Program-made: the position numbers and the translations under genes | Assembly (NCBI RefSeq): GCF_025947365.1 | Contig: NZ_CP110012.1 | Coordinates: 3,038,001 to 3,102,000, forward strand | Origin: Flavobacterium sp. N502540 | GTDB lineage: Bacteria > Bacteroidota > Bacteroidia > Flavobacteriales > Flavobacteriaceae | Reading direction: 5' to 3' | DNA length: 64,000 nucleotides | The notes under the pieces: model-generated | Database searches by the model: none | Seen by the model: the letters and a program-made list of their open reading frames with translations, nothing else | Told to the model about the DNA's origin: nothing | Shown: positions 56,102-64,000 of the stretch, one piece after another | Layout: the number at the start of each line of letters is the position of its first letter | How positions within the stretch are numbered: the first letter of the stretch is position 1

Positions 56102-59100
56102 TATATCAACAAACATATTAAGAGATCAATCTAAAGATCTGAACTATGTAGTAACTCCAAATGCTACAAAGATCTTCGAAAGAATTTTTAGCGCTGAAGG
56201 CAGTTCGAATAAATCCTTTACTGTAATAGGCAATTATGGTACAGGAAAATCTACTTTCTTGTGGGCATTGGAGAAAAATCTTTTAAAAGAAAAGTTTTTC
56301 TTTACTACTAAGCTTAATGAGAAATATCAGTCTTATAAGTTTTTAAAAATAATAGGAGACGCTACAAGTTTAACTTATGCATTTCAGAAGGTTTTAGGGC
56401 TAAGCACTGAGGCAACTTCACGAGATATTATCGAAGAACTGGAAAGCAGGAGAACTGCTGCTGCCAGAAAGAAAAGTGGCTATGTTATTTTAATTGATGA
56501 GTTTGGGAAGTTCCTGGAGTACATCAGTAAAAACAAATTAAGTAACGATTTATATTTGTTGCAATTGGTTTCTGAGTGGGCAAATGATGCAGATAAAAAT
56601 GCCTATTTCATAATTACCCTGCATCAGAATTTTATTTTCTATTCATCGACATTAGATTCAATCGATAGACAGGAATGGGAAAAGATAAAAGGCAGATTTG
56701 TTGAGTTGCTGTTTAATGAGCCAGTTGAGCAGTTATTGTTTTTTGCCAGCAAGCAGCTTGAAAAAATAGTTCTTCCCAAAGAATTGAAAATAGAGTTTAA
56801 GAAACTCAATGCAGATATAATCGAATCTAATCTGGTTAATTTCAGCCAAAATACCAACTCTTCACTGTCTGAGAAGCTGTTTCCACTAGACTGGCTGTCT
56901 GCAAATATTTTAGTCCAGGCATTGCAACGCTATGGACAGAACGAGAGATCATTATTTACATTTTTAAATGAATTTGACAAAGCGAAAAAGAATAATGTAA
57001 ATTCATATTTTAGTGTGAATTCGGTGTATGATTACCTGATACAAACTTTGTCTAGCGATATACAAAACTATAATAACCCTCACAGACCGCAGTGGCTTTC
57101 TTCGATGAGAGCTTTGGAAAGAGCGGAGCTTAATTTTTCAGAGGATTATCCGGTTGCTTCCCAGATTATCAAAACTATCTGCTTGGTTAATGTTTTTGGT
57201 AAGGCAGGAGGGAAATTCAATAAAGAGTTGGCGATAAAGTATATAAAAGCCACAACTGTTTTTGAAACTGATATTATTGAAAAATCTGTCGATACATTAG
57301 AAAAGGCAGGCATCATAAGATTCTATAAGCACAGCAACAAACTTAATTTTCTAGAAGGCACTGACATTGATATTGAACAGGAATTGACCAATGTCACAAA
57401 AGAAATTGAAGCTGATTTTTCAATTGCCGATGAGCTGGCAAAATTGATTACTTTTCCGGTAGAAAATGTAAAAAGACACTCATTCGAGACAGGCACGCCA
57501 AGGTATTTTGAATATAGAATCCTTAATGATTTGAAAGATATTAAATACGCAGAGGGTTCTATTGACGGCTACGTAAATTTAGTCTTTAATGCAAAAATAA
57601 AAGACAAGGAACTTAAAAGTGCGTCGAAGAGCGCTGAGGGCAATCTCTTTGTTATTTATAAAAACTCGACTGATATCTACAATGAAATATTCACAATCAA
57701 TAAGTACAAACTACTGCTGAATAAATTTGGGTCAGATGTGAATGCTATTAAGCTGTTAAACGAAGAGCTGCAATATCATGTCAATAAGCTGAATTGGTTT
57801 GTTTTACAGAATCTGTATTCCAATACTAAAGAAAACCTATGGTTTTATCTTGGACAGCCAAAGATTGTTGAATCTAAAAAGCATCTGAATAGTTTGTTGT
57901 CTGAAATATGTGATAGAGAATTTAACAGAACTCCAAAAATAAAAAATGAATTGTTTAATAGGGAGAACTTAAGTCCTCAAATAAATACTGCCCGCAAATT
58001 TTTAATGCGCAAGGTATTGGAATTTGAGAATGATCATCTATTGGGATTTGAAGCTTCTAAATTTCCACCTGAAAAATCAATTTATCTTAGTCTGCTCAAA
58101 CATACGGGTATACATAGATTAGATACTAATGGAATTTATAGCTATCAAGCACCGAAAATAGAATCATTTTTGCCTTTATGGGAGGAATGCGTTGATTTTT
58201 TAAGTTCTGCCAAATCTTCAAAAAGAAATCTATTTGAATTATATGAAGTTCTTAAAAGCAAGCCATTCAAATTAAAAAAGGGATTTGTTGAATTTTGGAT
58301 TCCATTATTTTTGATTATTAAAAAAGAGGACTTTGCCTTGTTTCATGAAGCCAACGGTTTTGTACCTTATATTTCAGAAGATGTCTTAGATTTGATTCAT
58401 AAATCACCTCAGAATTATTCAATCAAGAGTTATGACGTTTCTGGTTTGAACATGAATTTGTTGGAGGGCTATAAGGAGTTGGTAAATGTAGGCGAGGAAG
58501 AAAAAGGTATGAAAAGCACATTTCTTTCTATTTTTGGAAATTTTCTTCGTTTTTACAGAAGCCTGAATGATTACTCTTCCAATACTAAAAAATTATCAGA
58601 TAAGGCTGTCAAGCTTCGTGAAGCAATCAAGAATGCAAAAGATCCTGAAGATGCCTTGTTTAATCAGTTTCCAGCAGCTTTGGGTTTTCACAGCCTTTCA
58701 ATAAAAAACGATGAGGAGGTACTAAAAAATTACACACTGCACATTCAGGATGCAATCCGGGAATTGAGAAGCTGCTTTGATGATCTGATAGACAGGATTG
58801 AAAATATGATATTGGAGTCTACCGACAGCAAGGGGAATGATTTTGCTGAATACAAGAAGATCATTACGTCCAAATTACAGAGCATAAATCCGAACTTTTT
58901 GAGTGCAGAGCAGTCTGTTTTTTTTAAAAGAATATTCTCGCCATTGGATGACAGGGTTTCCTGGCTGAAATCAATTGCGGATGCAGCACTTGGAAAGTCG
59001 ATAGATAAGATGATTGATGAAGAGGAGCTGCTGATGCTTAATAATATAAAATCATTCATAACAGGATTGATCAAATCTGCTGAAATACACGAATTCAACA

Positions 59101-59309
59101 AAGTCAGTAATGATAAACTTGTTGCTTTCGAATTTGTATCAGAAAGGGGAGACTTGATAAAAAATAAAATAGTTTTAGATTCAAAAGTCAACGGCGTCTA
59201 TTCGGGGGTAAAGAAGGAATTGAAGGAAAAATTGACTACATTGGATATGGAGAAGAGAAAGCAGCTGCTATTTGAATTATTAACGCAAGAGTTGAGCTTT
59301 AAGGAATAA
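56091..59309 (+). CDS. sspC: Large ATPase, SspC-like
   Basis: A 1072-residue ATP-binding protein with Walker A GNYGTGKST (Lys53) and Walker B GYVILIDEFGKFLEY (about 130-144), then a very long helical region. Its place between a DUF4007 gene and a PAPS-reductase-like gene identifies it as the SspC ATPase of a phosphorothioation operon. The long C-terminal part may recognise DNA or contact the other Ssp proteins. It starts inside the end of the DUF4007 gene (11-base overlap) and ends 2 bases before the next start, so expression is tightly coupled. Confidence 0.8.
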   Translation: MGFNISTNILRDQSKDLNYVVTPNATKIFERIFSAEGSSNKSFTVIGNYGTGKSTFLWALEKNLLKEKFFFTTKLNEKYQSYKFLKIIGDATSLTYAFQKVLGLSTEATSRDIIEELESRRTAAARKKSGYVILIDEFGKFLEYISKNKLSNDLYLLQLVSEWANDADKNAYFIITLHQNFIFYSSTLDSIDRQEWEKIKGRFVELLFNEPVEQLLFFASKQLEKIVLPKELKIEFKKLNADIIESNLVNFSQNTNSSLSEKLFPLDWLSANILVQALQRYGQNERSLFTFLNEFDKAKKNNVNSYFSVNSVYDYLIQTLSSDIQNYNNPHRPQWLSSMRALERAELNFSEDYPVASQIIKTICLVNVFGKAGGKFNKELAIKYIKATTVFETDIIEKSVDTLEKAGIIRFYKHSNKLNFLEGTDIDIEQELTNVTKEIEADFSIADELAKLITFPVENVKRHSFETGTPRYFEYRILNDLKDIKYAEGSIDGYVNLVFNAKIKDKELKSASKSAEGNLFVIYKNSTDIYNEIFTINKYKLLLNKFGSDVNAIKLLNEELQYHVNKLNWFVLQNLYSNTKENLWFYLGQPKIVESKKHLNSLLSEICDREFNRTPKIKNELFNRENLSPQINTARKFLMRKVLEFENDHLLGFEASKFPPEKSIYLSLLKHTGIHRLDTNGIYSYQAPKIESFLPLWEECVDFLSSAKSSKRNLFELYEVLKSKPFKLKKGFVEFWIPLFLIIKKEDFALFHEANGFVPYISEDVLDLIHKSPQNYSIKSYDVSGLNMNLLEGYKELVNVGEEEKGMKSTFLSIFGNFLRFYRSLNDYSSNTKKLSDKAVKLREAIKNAKDPEDALFNQFPAALGFHSLSIKNDEEVLKNYTLHIQDAIRELRSCFDDLIDRIENMILESTDSKGNDFAEYKKIITSKLQSINPNFLSAEQSVFFKRIFSPLDDRVSWLKSIADAALGKSIDKMIDEEELLMLNNIKSFITGLIKSAEIHEFNKVSNDKLVAFEFVSERGDLIKNKIVLDSKVNGVYSGVKKELKEKLTTLDMEKRKQLLFELLTQELSFKE

Positions 59310-59311
59310 TT

Positions 59312-60436
59312 ATGGGTAAAATCAAACACGTTTTAGGGATATCAGGAGGAAAGGATAGTGCGGCCTTGGCTATCTACATGAGCCAGAAACATCCAGATAT
59401 AGATGTAGAATACTATACTTGCGATACCGGAAAGGAATTGACAGAAACGTATGATCTGATATCGAAGCTTAATTCAGTATTAGGTAAGAATATTAGGCTT
59501 TATAAGTCAATAGACGAGGCCAATTCGCCAGAAAAGAATCCGTTTGACCATTTTTTGGCGATGTATGGAGGATATCTACCTTCTGCTACCGCGAGATGGT
59601 GTACTGGCAAGATGAAGCTTGAGCCATTCGAGAATGAGATAGCCGATACTCCGACTATTTCATATGTAGGAATTCGCGGTGACGAAAATCGTGAAGGCTA
59701 CATATCAAAACGTGAAAACATACAATCGATATTTCCATTCAGAAAAAATATTTGGAGTGAGGATGTCATTAAGAAGTTTTTGAATAATAGTAATTTGGAT
59801 TTTATTGGCGCTAATTACTCAAAATTAAATCCAGTCAATCTTGCCCTGATCTTAAACTATGTTTCGCAGCCTATTTCAATGCGATTTACGCAAAAGCAGA
59901 AATTAAATGCTTTATTAGATGCAGACGCTAAATTATTTAATAAAGTAGTATTTGAATGGCTTAAAACAACTGATTACCCAGTGGGAAAATTAGAATCGTT
60001 TTCACTTATAGATAATGATGAGAATCTGGGTATTGATGATATTTTTAGGATATTGGAAGAAAGTGGTGTAGGAATACCGGCATATTATAAGCCAATTGAC
60101 TATTCGGTTGAAATTGATGGAGAAATAAAACAGGGTACATACTCCCGCAGCCGTTCTGGCTGTTTTTTCTGTTTTTATCAGCAGAAAATAGAATGGGTAT
60201 GGCTTTTAGAACAACATCCTAACTTGTATGAAGCAGCAATTACGTATGAGAAAGAAGGATATACATGGATGGAAGAGCCGCTTGTTGAATTGAAGAAACC
60301 TGAAAGAGTCAATGCTATAAAAAGAGAGCATTACATCAGAATGAATCGTAATAAATTGAATACTAAAACGGCTACAAGTTGGCAAGATGAAATATTGCAG
60401 TCTGAAGGAGAAGGATGTGCTAGTTGTTTTATTTAA
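59312..60436 (+). CDS. sspD: PAPS-reductase/DndC-like ATP pyrophosphatase, SspD-like
   Basis: A 374-residue enzyme of the adenine-nucleotide alpha-hydrolase class. The PP-loop is GISGGKDSAA (residues 9-18), with ARWCTGKMK further on and a CxxC (Cys284, Cys287 in GCFFCF) that could bind metal or an iron-sulfur cluster. DndC and SspD activate DNA with ATP and pass on sulfur from a cysteine desulfurase (SspA, DndA). No desulfurase gene is present in the window, so a housekeeping IscS/SufS or a gene elsewhere must supply sulfur. A sulfate-assimilation role is unlikely given the operon. Confidence 0.88.
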   Translation: MGKIKHVLGISGGKDSAALAIYMSQKHPDIDVEYYTCDTGKELTETYDLISKLNSVLGKNIRLYKSIDEANSPEKNPFDHFLAMYGGYLPSATARWCTGKMKLEPFENEIADTPTISYVGIRGDENREGYISKRENIQSIFPFRKNIWSEDVIKKFLNNSNLDFIGANYSKLNPVNLALILNYVSQPISMRFTQKQKLNALLDADAKLFNKVVFEWLKTTDYPVGKLESFSLIDNDENLGIDDIFRILEESGVGIPAYYKPIDYSVEIDGEIKQGTYSRSRSGCFFCFYQQKIEWVWLLEQHPNLYEAAITYEKEGYTWMEEPLVELKKPERVNAIKREHYIRMNRNKLNTKTATSWQDEILQSEGEGCASCFI

Positions 60437-60445
60437 ATGTAGATT

Positions 60446-61183
60446 ATGGAGGATGCATTAAAGTCGGTTAAAGAGTTTATTTGGGATGTAGTAGGTTATC
60501 TTATTCCTGGATTTTTATTGATTATAGTTCTTAATTTGATATTGCTGCCTAAAATTGCAGTTGATGATAAATTTTTGTTTGATTGGAAAGTTATTCAGAA
60601 TTATATGGTAGTTGTAGTTTCTTATGTTTTAGGTTATGTTATTTATAGTTTGACAATTTTTAAAATTAAAACTCAAGATTTTGTAATTGATATGATACGT
60701 AATTTTTCTAGCTACATTAATAATACAAGATTTAATTATTTAACTTCAAATAGATTGTCAAAATATTTTGTAGATAAGATTATTATTGGTAAGCATAGTG
60801 AAACATGGAAAGACAAAGCAATTAATTCTTCGAGTTTTAAAGCTGCAAAAGATTTTTTGAAAGCTAATAATGTGTCATATGTTGACAATATGCAATTTAA
60901 TGAAATTAGAAACATTTTAATGTCAAGAAATCCAGACATGGATCAAAAAGTTTACACATTTATGTTTCGATCATCTTTATTTGATCATATTTCTACAATT
61001 GCAATTATTGTATGTTTATTAGTTTCTTTACAATTGTTAGTATCTGATTATAAGTTTATAAAAACGGATTTAATATTTAAGGTATTTTACTGTCTCTTAG
61101 TTATGTTTATACCTCTATTGGGAAATAGTAAAAGAATGTTTTATTCTATTGCGCAAAGACTTCCTATCTCAAATTTAAAATAA
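60446..61183 (+). CDS. Membrane protein of unknown function in the Ssp operon
   Basis: A 245-residue protein with about four membrane segments: two at the N terminus (about 12-34 with GYLIPGF, and 50-72) and two at the C terminus (183-201, 207-226). They are separated by a ~110-residue soluble loop. It starts 9 bases after the SspD-like gene and ends 3 bases before the NDT-like gene, so it belongs to the same transcript. Membrane proteins in such positions often act as the cell-killing or permeabilising part of a defence system; here that is inference. The family is not recognised. Confidence 0.75.
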   Translation: MEDALKSVKEFIWDVVGYLIPGFLLIIVLNLILLPKIAVDDKFLFDWKVIQNYMVVVVSYVLGYVIYSLTIFKIKTQDFVIDMIRNFSSYINNTRFNYLTSNRLSKYFVDKIIIGKHSETWKDKAINSSSFKAAKDFLKANNVSYVDNMQFNEIRNILMSRNPDMDQKVYTFMFRSSLFDHISTIAIIVCLLVSLQLLVSDYKFIKTDLIFKVFYCLLVMFIPLLGNSKRMFYSIAQRLPISNLK

Positions 61184-61186
61184 AAA

Positions 61187-61573
61187 ATGAAAACAAGAAT
61201 TTATTTAGCCGGGGGATTTAAAGGTGGCTGGCATAATCAAGTAACTCAAGAACTAGGGGATAATTTTATTTTCTTTAACCCTCAAAAACATGATTTGAAT
61301 GATGTTGATAAATACACATCATGGGACTTATACCATGTTGAAAAATGTGACATACTTTTGGGGTATATGTCAAAAAGCAATCCTTCAGGTTATGGATTAG
61401 CTTTGGAGATTGGATATGCAAAAGCTATGAATAAATTAATAATTCTAGTTGATGAACGGTCTAAATTTGATAGTGAGTTTAAAAGATATTTTTCTATTTG
61501 TCAAGAATCATCTAACGTTTCGTTTGATTCATTAGCAGATGCTATAGGTTATATAAAAAGTTTTGTCATTTAA
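61187..61573 (+). CDS. Nucleoside 2-deoxyribosyltransferase-like protein
   Basis: A 128-residue protein with the fold pattern of the NDT family: IYLAGGFKGGW at the N terminus, DLYHVEKCDILLGYM, the conserved NPSGYG (residues 65-70) and the likely catalytic Glu74 in LALEIGYAKA. NDT enzymes cleave and transfer the deoxyribose of nucleosides, and relatives act as NAD- or nucleotide-depleting effectors in some defence systems, including certain retrons. As the last gene of the Ssp operon it is a good candidate effector. A metabolic nucleoside role is the alternative. Confidence 0.82.
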   Translation: MKTRIYLAGGFKGGWHNQVTQELGDNFIFFNPQKHDLNDVDKYTSWDLYHVEKCDILLGYMSKSNPSGYGLALEIGYAKAMNKLIILVDERSKFDSEFKRYFSICQESSNVSFDSLADAIGYIKSFVI

Positions 61574-61607
61574 TTTTTGGCCGTATGTATTAAAATTTAA
61601 TAATATG

Positions 61608-62558
61608 TTATTTTGCTTTGTAAAAAATTACTTCGCTTCTATTTCCTGGAATATACCAATCGTAATCTTCATCAAAATAGCAAATCCAAGTGTATAAAGT
61701 GTTGACTAATTGCTGTTCCTTTATTTCCCAGTTTCTTGGCGTAGGCACCGTAGTTGTATTTTCTCTAATCCACTGTACAGCTTTGCCATAGTTTAAGGAT
61801 TTTGAATTTTGCCTTTTTATATGATTTTTCAAAGCCATAACAAATGGGTGCGAATTGAATTTGATATTCAACTCTGATTGGAAGATGGAGTATTCCTGGA
61901 CTATGTCAATTTCATATAAAGCTATATCGTGCGCAGCACAATTTAGCTCTAAGTTATTATATTCATCAGGCTTTGTGGCAATATCATATAAATCGTCTGG
62001 GGATAAACTCATGGGCAGTTCTGATAATAAAAAGCTATTTGATTCTGTAATTTTTACACTAAAGTCGGGATAAATTGTTTTTATGACGACTGTTTCATCT
62101 ACTAATTTTTTCAGCTGTTTGTAATATTCATCATTTATCAGAATACTCGATTTCAAAATATTATTTAAGTAGATTTTGTCTTGAAAAGAAATATTGTCAA
62201 CAAGACCATTCAGCTCATAATTAAAATTCGAACTTTCTCCAATTCCTTTATTAGTATAATTAGCGGAACCGAACAATAATTTTGAATCAAAATTCCATGC
62301 AGCTTTTAAGTGTATTCTTGTATTGCGGAACAATTGAATATTATTTTCTTTACAATATATGTATAAGTCTATATCCGAAACTTTTTTAATCAAATCTTCT
62401 ATTTCCCATCTAACAACAACCTGTTTGATGTTTTTTTTAGCATTCAGGTGTTTGACAATTTCAGTTTTTATGTACGCTGAAAAAAGGACTACTGTTTCTT
62501 CATTTAGGAAGAAATCAGCAGTCTGTGAGAATAAATTTATACCACTTTTATATATCAT
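61608..62558 (-). CDS. Phospholipase D-family nuclease
   Basis: A 316-residue protein with one HKD-type motif, RIHLKAAWNFDSKLLFGSANYTNKG (His83, Lys85, then GSAN at 97-100). One motif per chain suggests it works as a dimer, as in the restriction enzyme BfiI. The region before it (VVLFSAYIK, KQVVVRWEIEDL) fits the PLD fold, and the last ~190 residues are a separate domain that might bind DNA. It follows the GHKL ATPase gene by 10 bases, so the two are one operon, convergent with the Ssp genes. Confidence 0.82.
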   Translation of the reverse strand: MIYKSGINLFSQTADFFLNEETVVLFSAYIKTEIVKHLNAKKNIKQVVVRWEIEDLIKKVSDIDLYIYCKENNIQLFRNTRIHLKAAWNFDSKLLFGSANYTNKGIGESSNFNYELNGLVDNISFQDKIYLNNILKSSILINDEYYKQLKKLVDETVVIKTIYPDFSVKITESNSFLLSELPMSLSPDDLYDIATKPDEYNNLELNCAAHDIALYEIDIVQEYSIFQSELNIKFNSHPFVMALKNHIKRQNSKSLNYGKAVQWIRENTTTVPTPRNWEIKEQQLVNTLYTWICYFDEDYDWYIPGNRSEVIFYKAK

Positions 62559-62568
62559 TTATTTTTTT

Positions 62569-64000
62569 TTAATCGTCAAAGCGCATAAATTCTGCAGCCA
62601 TTTTTCCCCAATCCATTCTAGCATCTTTAACACTTTCTTTCAATTTACCATCAGGTTGTTCATCTTCGTATCTTGCCCAAGCCATTAATAATAGTTTCAG
62701 ACCATTTTTTGCCAAGTGCAATCGTTTAATAAGATCTTCTATATTTGATTCGGTACTAATATCATCATTCAAAATTTCAACAAATTGTTGATATGCTGGA
62801 TGATTAGTGTTTAATTTTATAATTATTTTGCCTCCAACTGGACTCACTGAGAAGAATGCTCTTGATTCTAGATTAGCGTTTACAAACTGATACAGCACGC
62901 TTGAATTAAAAATCTCATTAGCATATTCATTAGCTTCAGGAACATCATCTCCTGTTAATTCAGACAAAATTTCTTCTAATTTTTCATCTGCGCTTTTGCC
63001 TTCAGCCTTAGTTTCACTTTCTCCTGTATATCCCTCTTCTTTCCTTTGTTCTGTTACTTCTGTTGCATGCTTTTCTGCTTCATTTTCCTCAGTGTTATGT
63101 CTATTCTTTTTGTCGGCTTTTTCTAGTCTTGCCGCTTGGGCAACTAAAATACTTCTAAGAATTTTGATTTGATTCTTTATATCCACAGCAATCTCAATTA
63201 AATGAACTTTTGGGTCATTATCATCAATTAGCTCTTGCTTGAATTCTGATATAGTTTGTCCTCTCTCTTTTATTAAATTTTCAATATCTAAACTCCCTAA
63301 TTCTTTAAAATTATTAGCATATTGTTTATTGTTTGTAACTCCAAAAACGTCATCTAATGCTGGCGGAAAATCAATTTCGACCCCCCACCATCTTTCCCTA
63401 GAATCATATCGATTAGTCCAGCTAGTATCTAACTCTAGCTCTCTACCTGCTCTTATTACTGAAACACCAACATTTTCGCGGGCATGGCTACCATGTTTGT
63501 TTGAGCCAGCATTTATTCCTCTTCTAGTTTGTTCTGTTGCAATAGAGTATCTAACAAAAACAGTATGTTTTTCGCCTTCTAAATTTATGACATATGATTT
63601 TTGATATCCATCTTCGCCCCCATGTTTAATAAACATTGGATCGTTTAGATTTAATTCTTTTAATGCTTGAGAGACACTTGTGTTTTGCATTAAATACATT
63701 GGGTCATTTGATAAAAAAGCTTTATTTATCTCAGGCTTTGTCAAATTATTTTCGTTAAGAACAATTGCATTAATGGTGCATTTTCCGGAATTAATAAATT
63801 TCCTGTACATTCTGCCTACAATAAACTCGGAGTGATCAATTATAGTTTTTCCAGTTCTCCAAAGACATCTGTCTAATTGAGACCATACCACTAAGGTACC
63901 TGAACTTGAAAATTCACCACTTATTTTAGACCATTTTACGGGAACATAAGTCTCTATTGGTTCAGGGACTTCTACTAAAGAGCCATTAATAATTTCGTTA
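62569..64000 (-). CDS. GHKL (Hsp90/MutL-like) ATPase, N-terminal part outside the window
   Basis: The frame is open to base 64000, so the true start lies beyond the window; the GTG at 63891 sits in the middle of a conserved GTLVVWSQLD segment. The visible 476 residues include GINAGSNKHGSHARENVGVSVIRAGREL and RWWGVEIDFPPALDDVFGVTNNKQ, which I associate with Hsp90-like ATPases of restriction-type defence clusters. Next is a charged linker rich in Glu and Lys, and a C-terminal helical domain. The ATP-binding Asn and Gly motifs would be in the missing part. Such proteins are found with Z1 helicases, methyltransferases and nucleases; here the partner is a PLD nuclease 10 bases downstream. Confidence 0.75.
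   Translation of the reverse strand, partial: NEIINGSLVEVPEPIETYVPVKWSKISGEFSSSGTLVVWSQLDRCLWRTGKTIIDHSEFIVGRMYRKFINSGKCTINAIVLNENNLTKPEINKAFLSNDPMYLMQNTSVSQALKELNLNDPMFIKHGGEDGYQKSYVINLEGEKHTVFVRYSIATEQTRRGINAGSNKHGSHARENVGVSVIRAGRELELDTSWTNRYDSRERWWGVEIDFPPALDDVFGVTNNKQYANNFKELGSLDIENLIKERGQTISEFKQELIDDNDPKVHLIEIAVDIKNQIKILRSILVAQAARLEKADKKNRHNTEENEAEKHATEVTEQRKEEGYTGESETKAEGKSADEKLEEILSELTGDDVPEANEYANEIFNSSVLYQFVNANLESRAFFSVSPVGGKIIIKLNTNHPAYQQFVEILNDDISTESNIEDLIKRLHLAKNGLKLLLMAWARYEDEQPDGKLKESVKDARMDWGKMAAEFMRFDD

Noticed and set aside
62569..63891. GTG at 63891 as the start of the GHKL ATPase
   Set aside because: The frame stays open with conserved-looking sequence to the window edge, so the start is beyond base 64000.
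1..64000. tRNA, rRNA or CRISPR arrays
   Set aside because: No cloverleaf T-loop motifs in gaps, no rRNA-like stretches and no regularly spaced repeats were found by reading.

Overview
The window reads as a Flavobacteriaceae-type Bacteroidota genome, most like Flavobacterium. It is AT-rich, TAA is a common stop, there are no strong Shine-Dalgarno sites, and many families are typical of the phylum (OMP_b-brl TonB receptor, membrane-anchored AraC regulator, lumazine-binding NTF2-like proteins, PcfJ/PcfK mobile-element proteins). No rRNA, tRNA or CRISPR array was found.

Region 1 (1 to about 23 kb, all + strand) is most of a hybrid NRPS/PKS gene cluster. An upstream NRPS protein ends here as A-PCP. 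It is followed by a KS-AT-ACP polyketide synthase and then a docking-C-A-PCP-E-C NRPS. Tailoring and support genes follow: a CmlA-like diiron beta-hydroxylase, a TonB-dependent receptor, a type II thioesterase, a PvdE/SyrD-type ABC exporter, a PvdQ-like N-terminal-nucleophile acylase, a small membrane protein, an Sfp-type phosphopantetheinyl transferase and a crotonyl-CoA carboxylase/reductase. The sequence predicts a Phe-like, probably beta-hydroxylated residue, a beta-keto polyketide unit that may carry an unusual alkylmalonyl extender, export by the ABC protein, and periplasmic removal of an acyl cap by the acylase. That maturation logic resembles pyoverdine.

Region 2 (23 to 29 kb) is ordinary chromosome: an AraC regulator, two lumazine-binding/NTF2 proteins (one fused to a DJ-1/PfpI domain), a class C beta-lactamase-family hydrolase and a GNAT protein, with several clear terminators.

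Region 3 (29 to 55 kb) is accessory DNA. It starts with broken and orphan genes, one of them frameshifted in a T9 tract. Next come a zinc-ribbon repeat protein beside a TPR protein, then a minus-strand operon for a secreted protein, a metzincin-like protease and a lipoprotein. A visibly more GC-rich block follows. It holds a Septu-like ATPase/HNH pair with a large PD-(D/E)xK plus VWA-like protein, a pair of minus-strand nucleases (one membrane-anchored), conjugative-element genes (PcfJ frameshifted in an A10 tract, PcfK, a DUF7222-like gene, SSB) and a membrane KAP P-loop NTPase.

Region 4 (55 to 64 kb) is a second defence module. DUF4007, ATPase and PAPS-reductase-like genes match SspBCD DNA phosphorothioation. 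They run without a break into a membrane protein and a nucleoside-deoxyribosyltransferase-like protein. No SspA and no SspE were seen. Facing them are a PLD-family nuclease and a GHKL (Hsp90-like) ATPase that runs off the window. The best candidates for an undescribed system are SspBCD plus the membrane/NDT pair, and the Septu-like pair with its PD-(D/E)xK-VWA partner.
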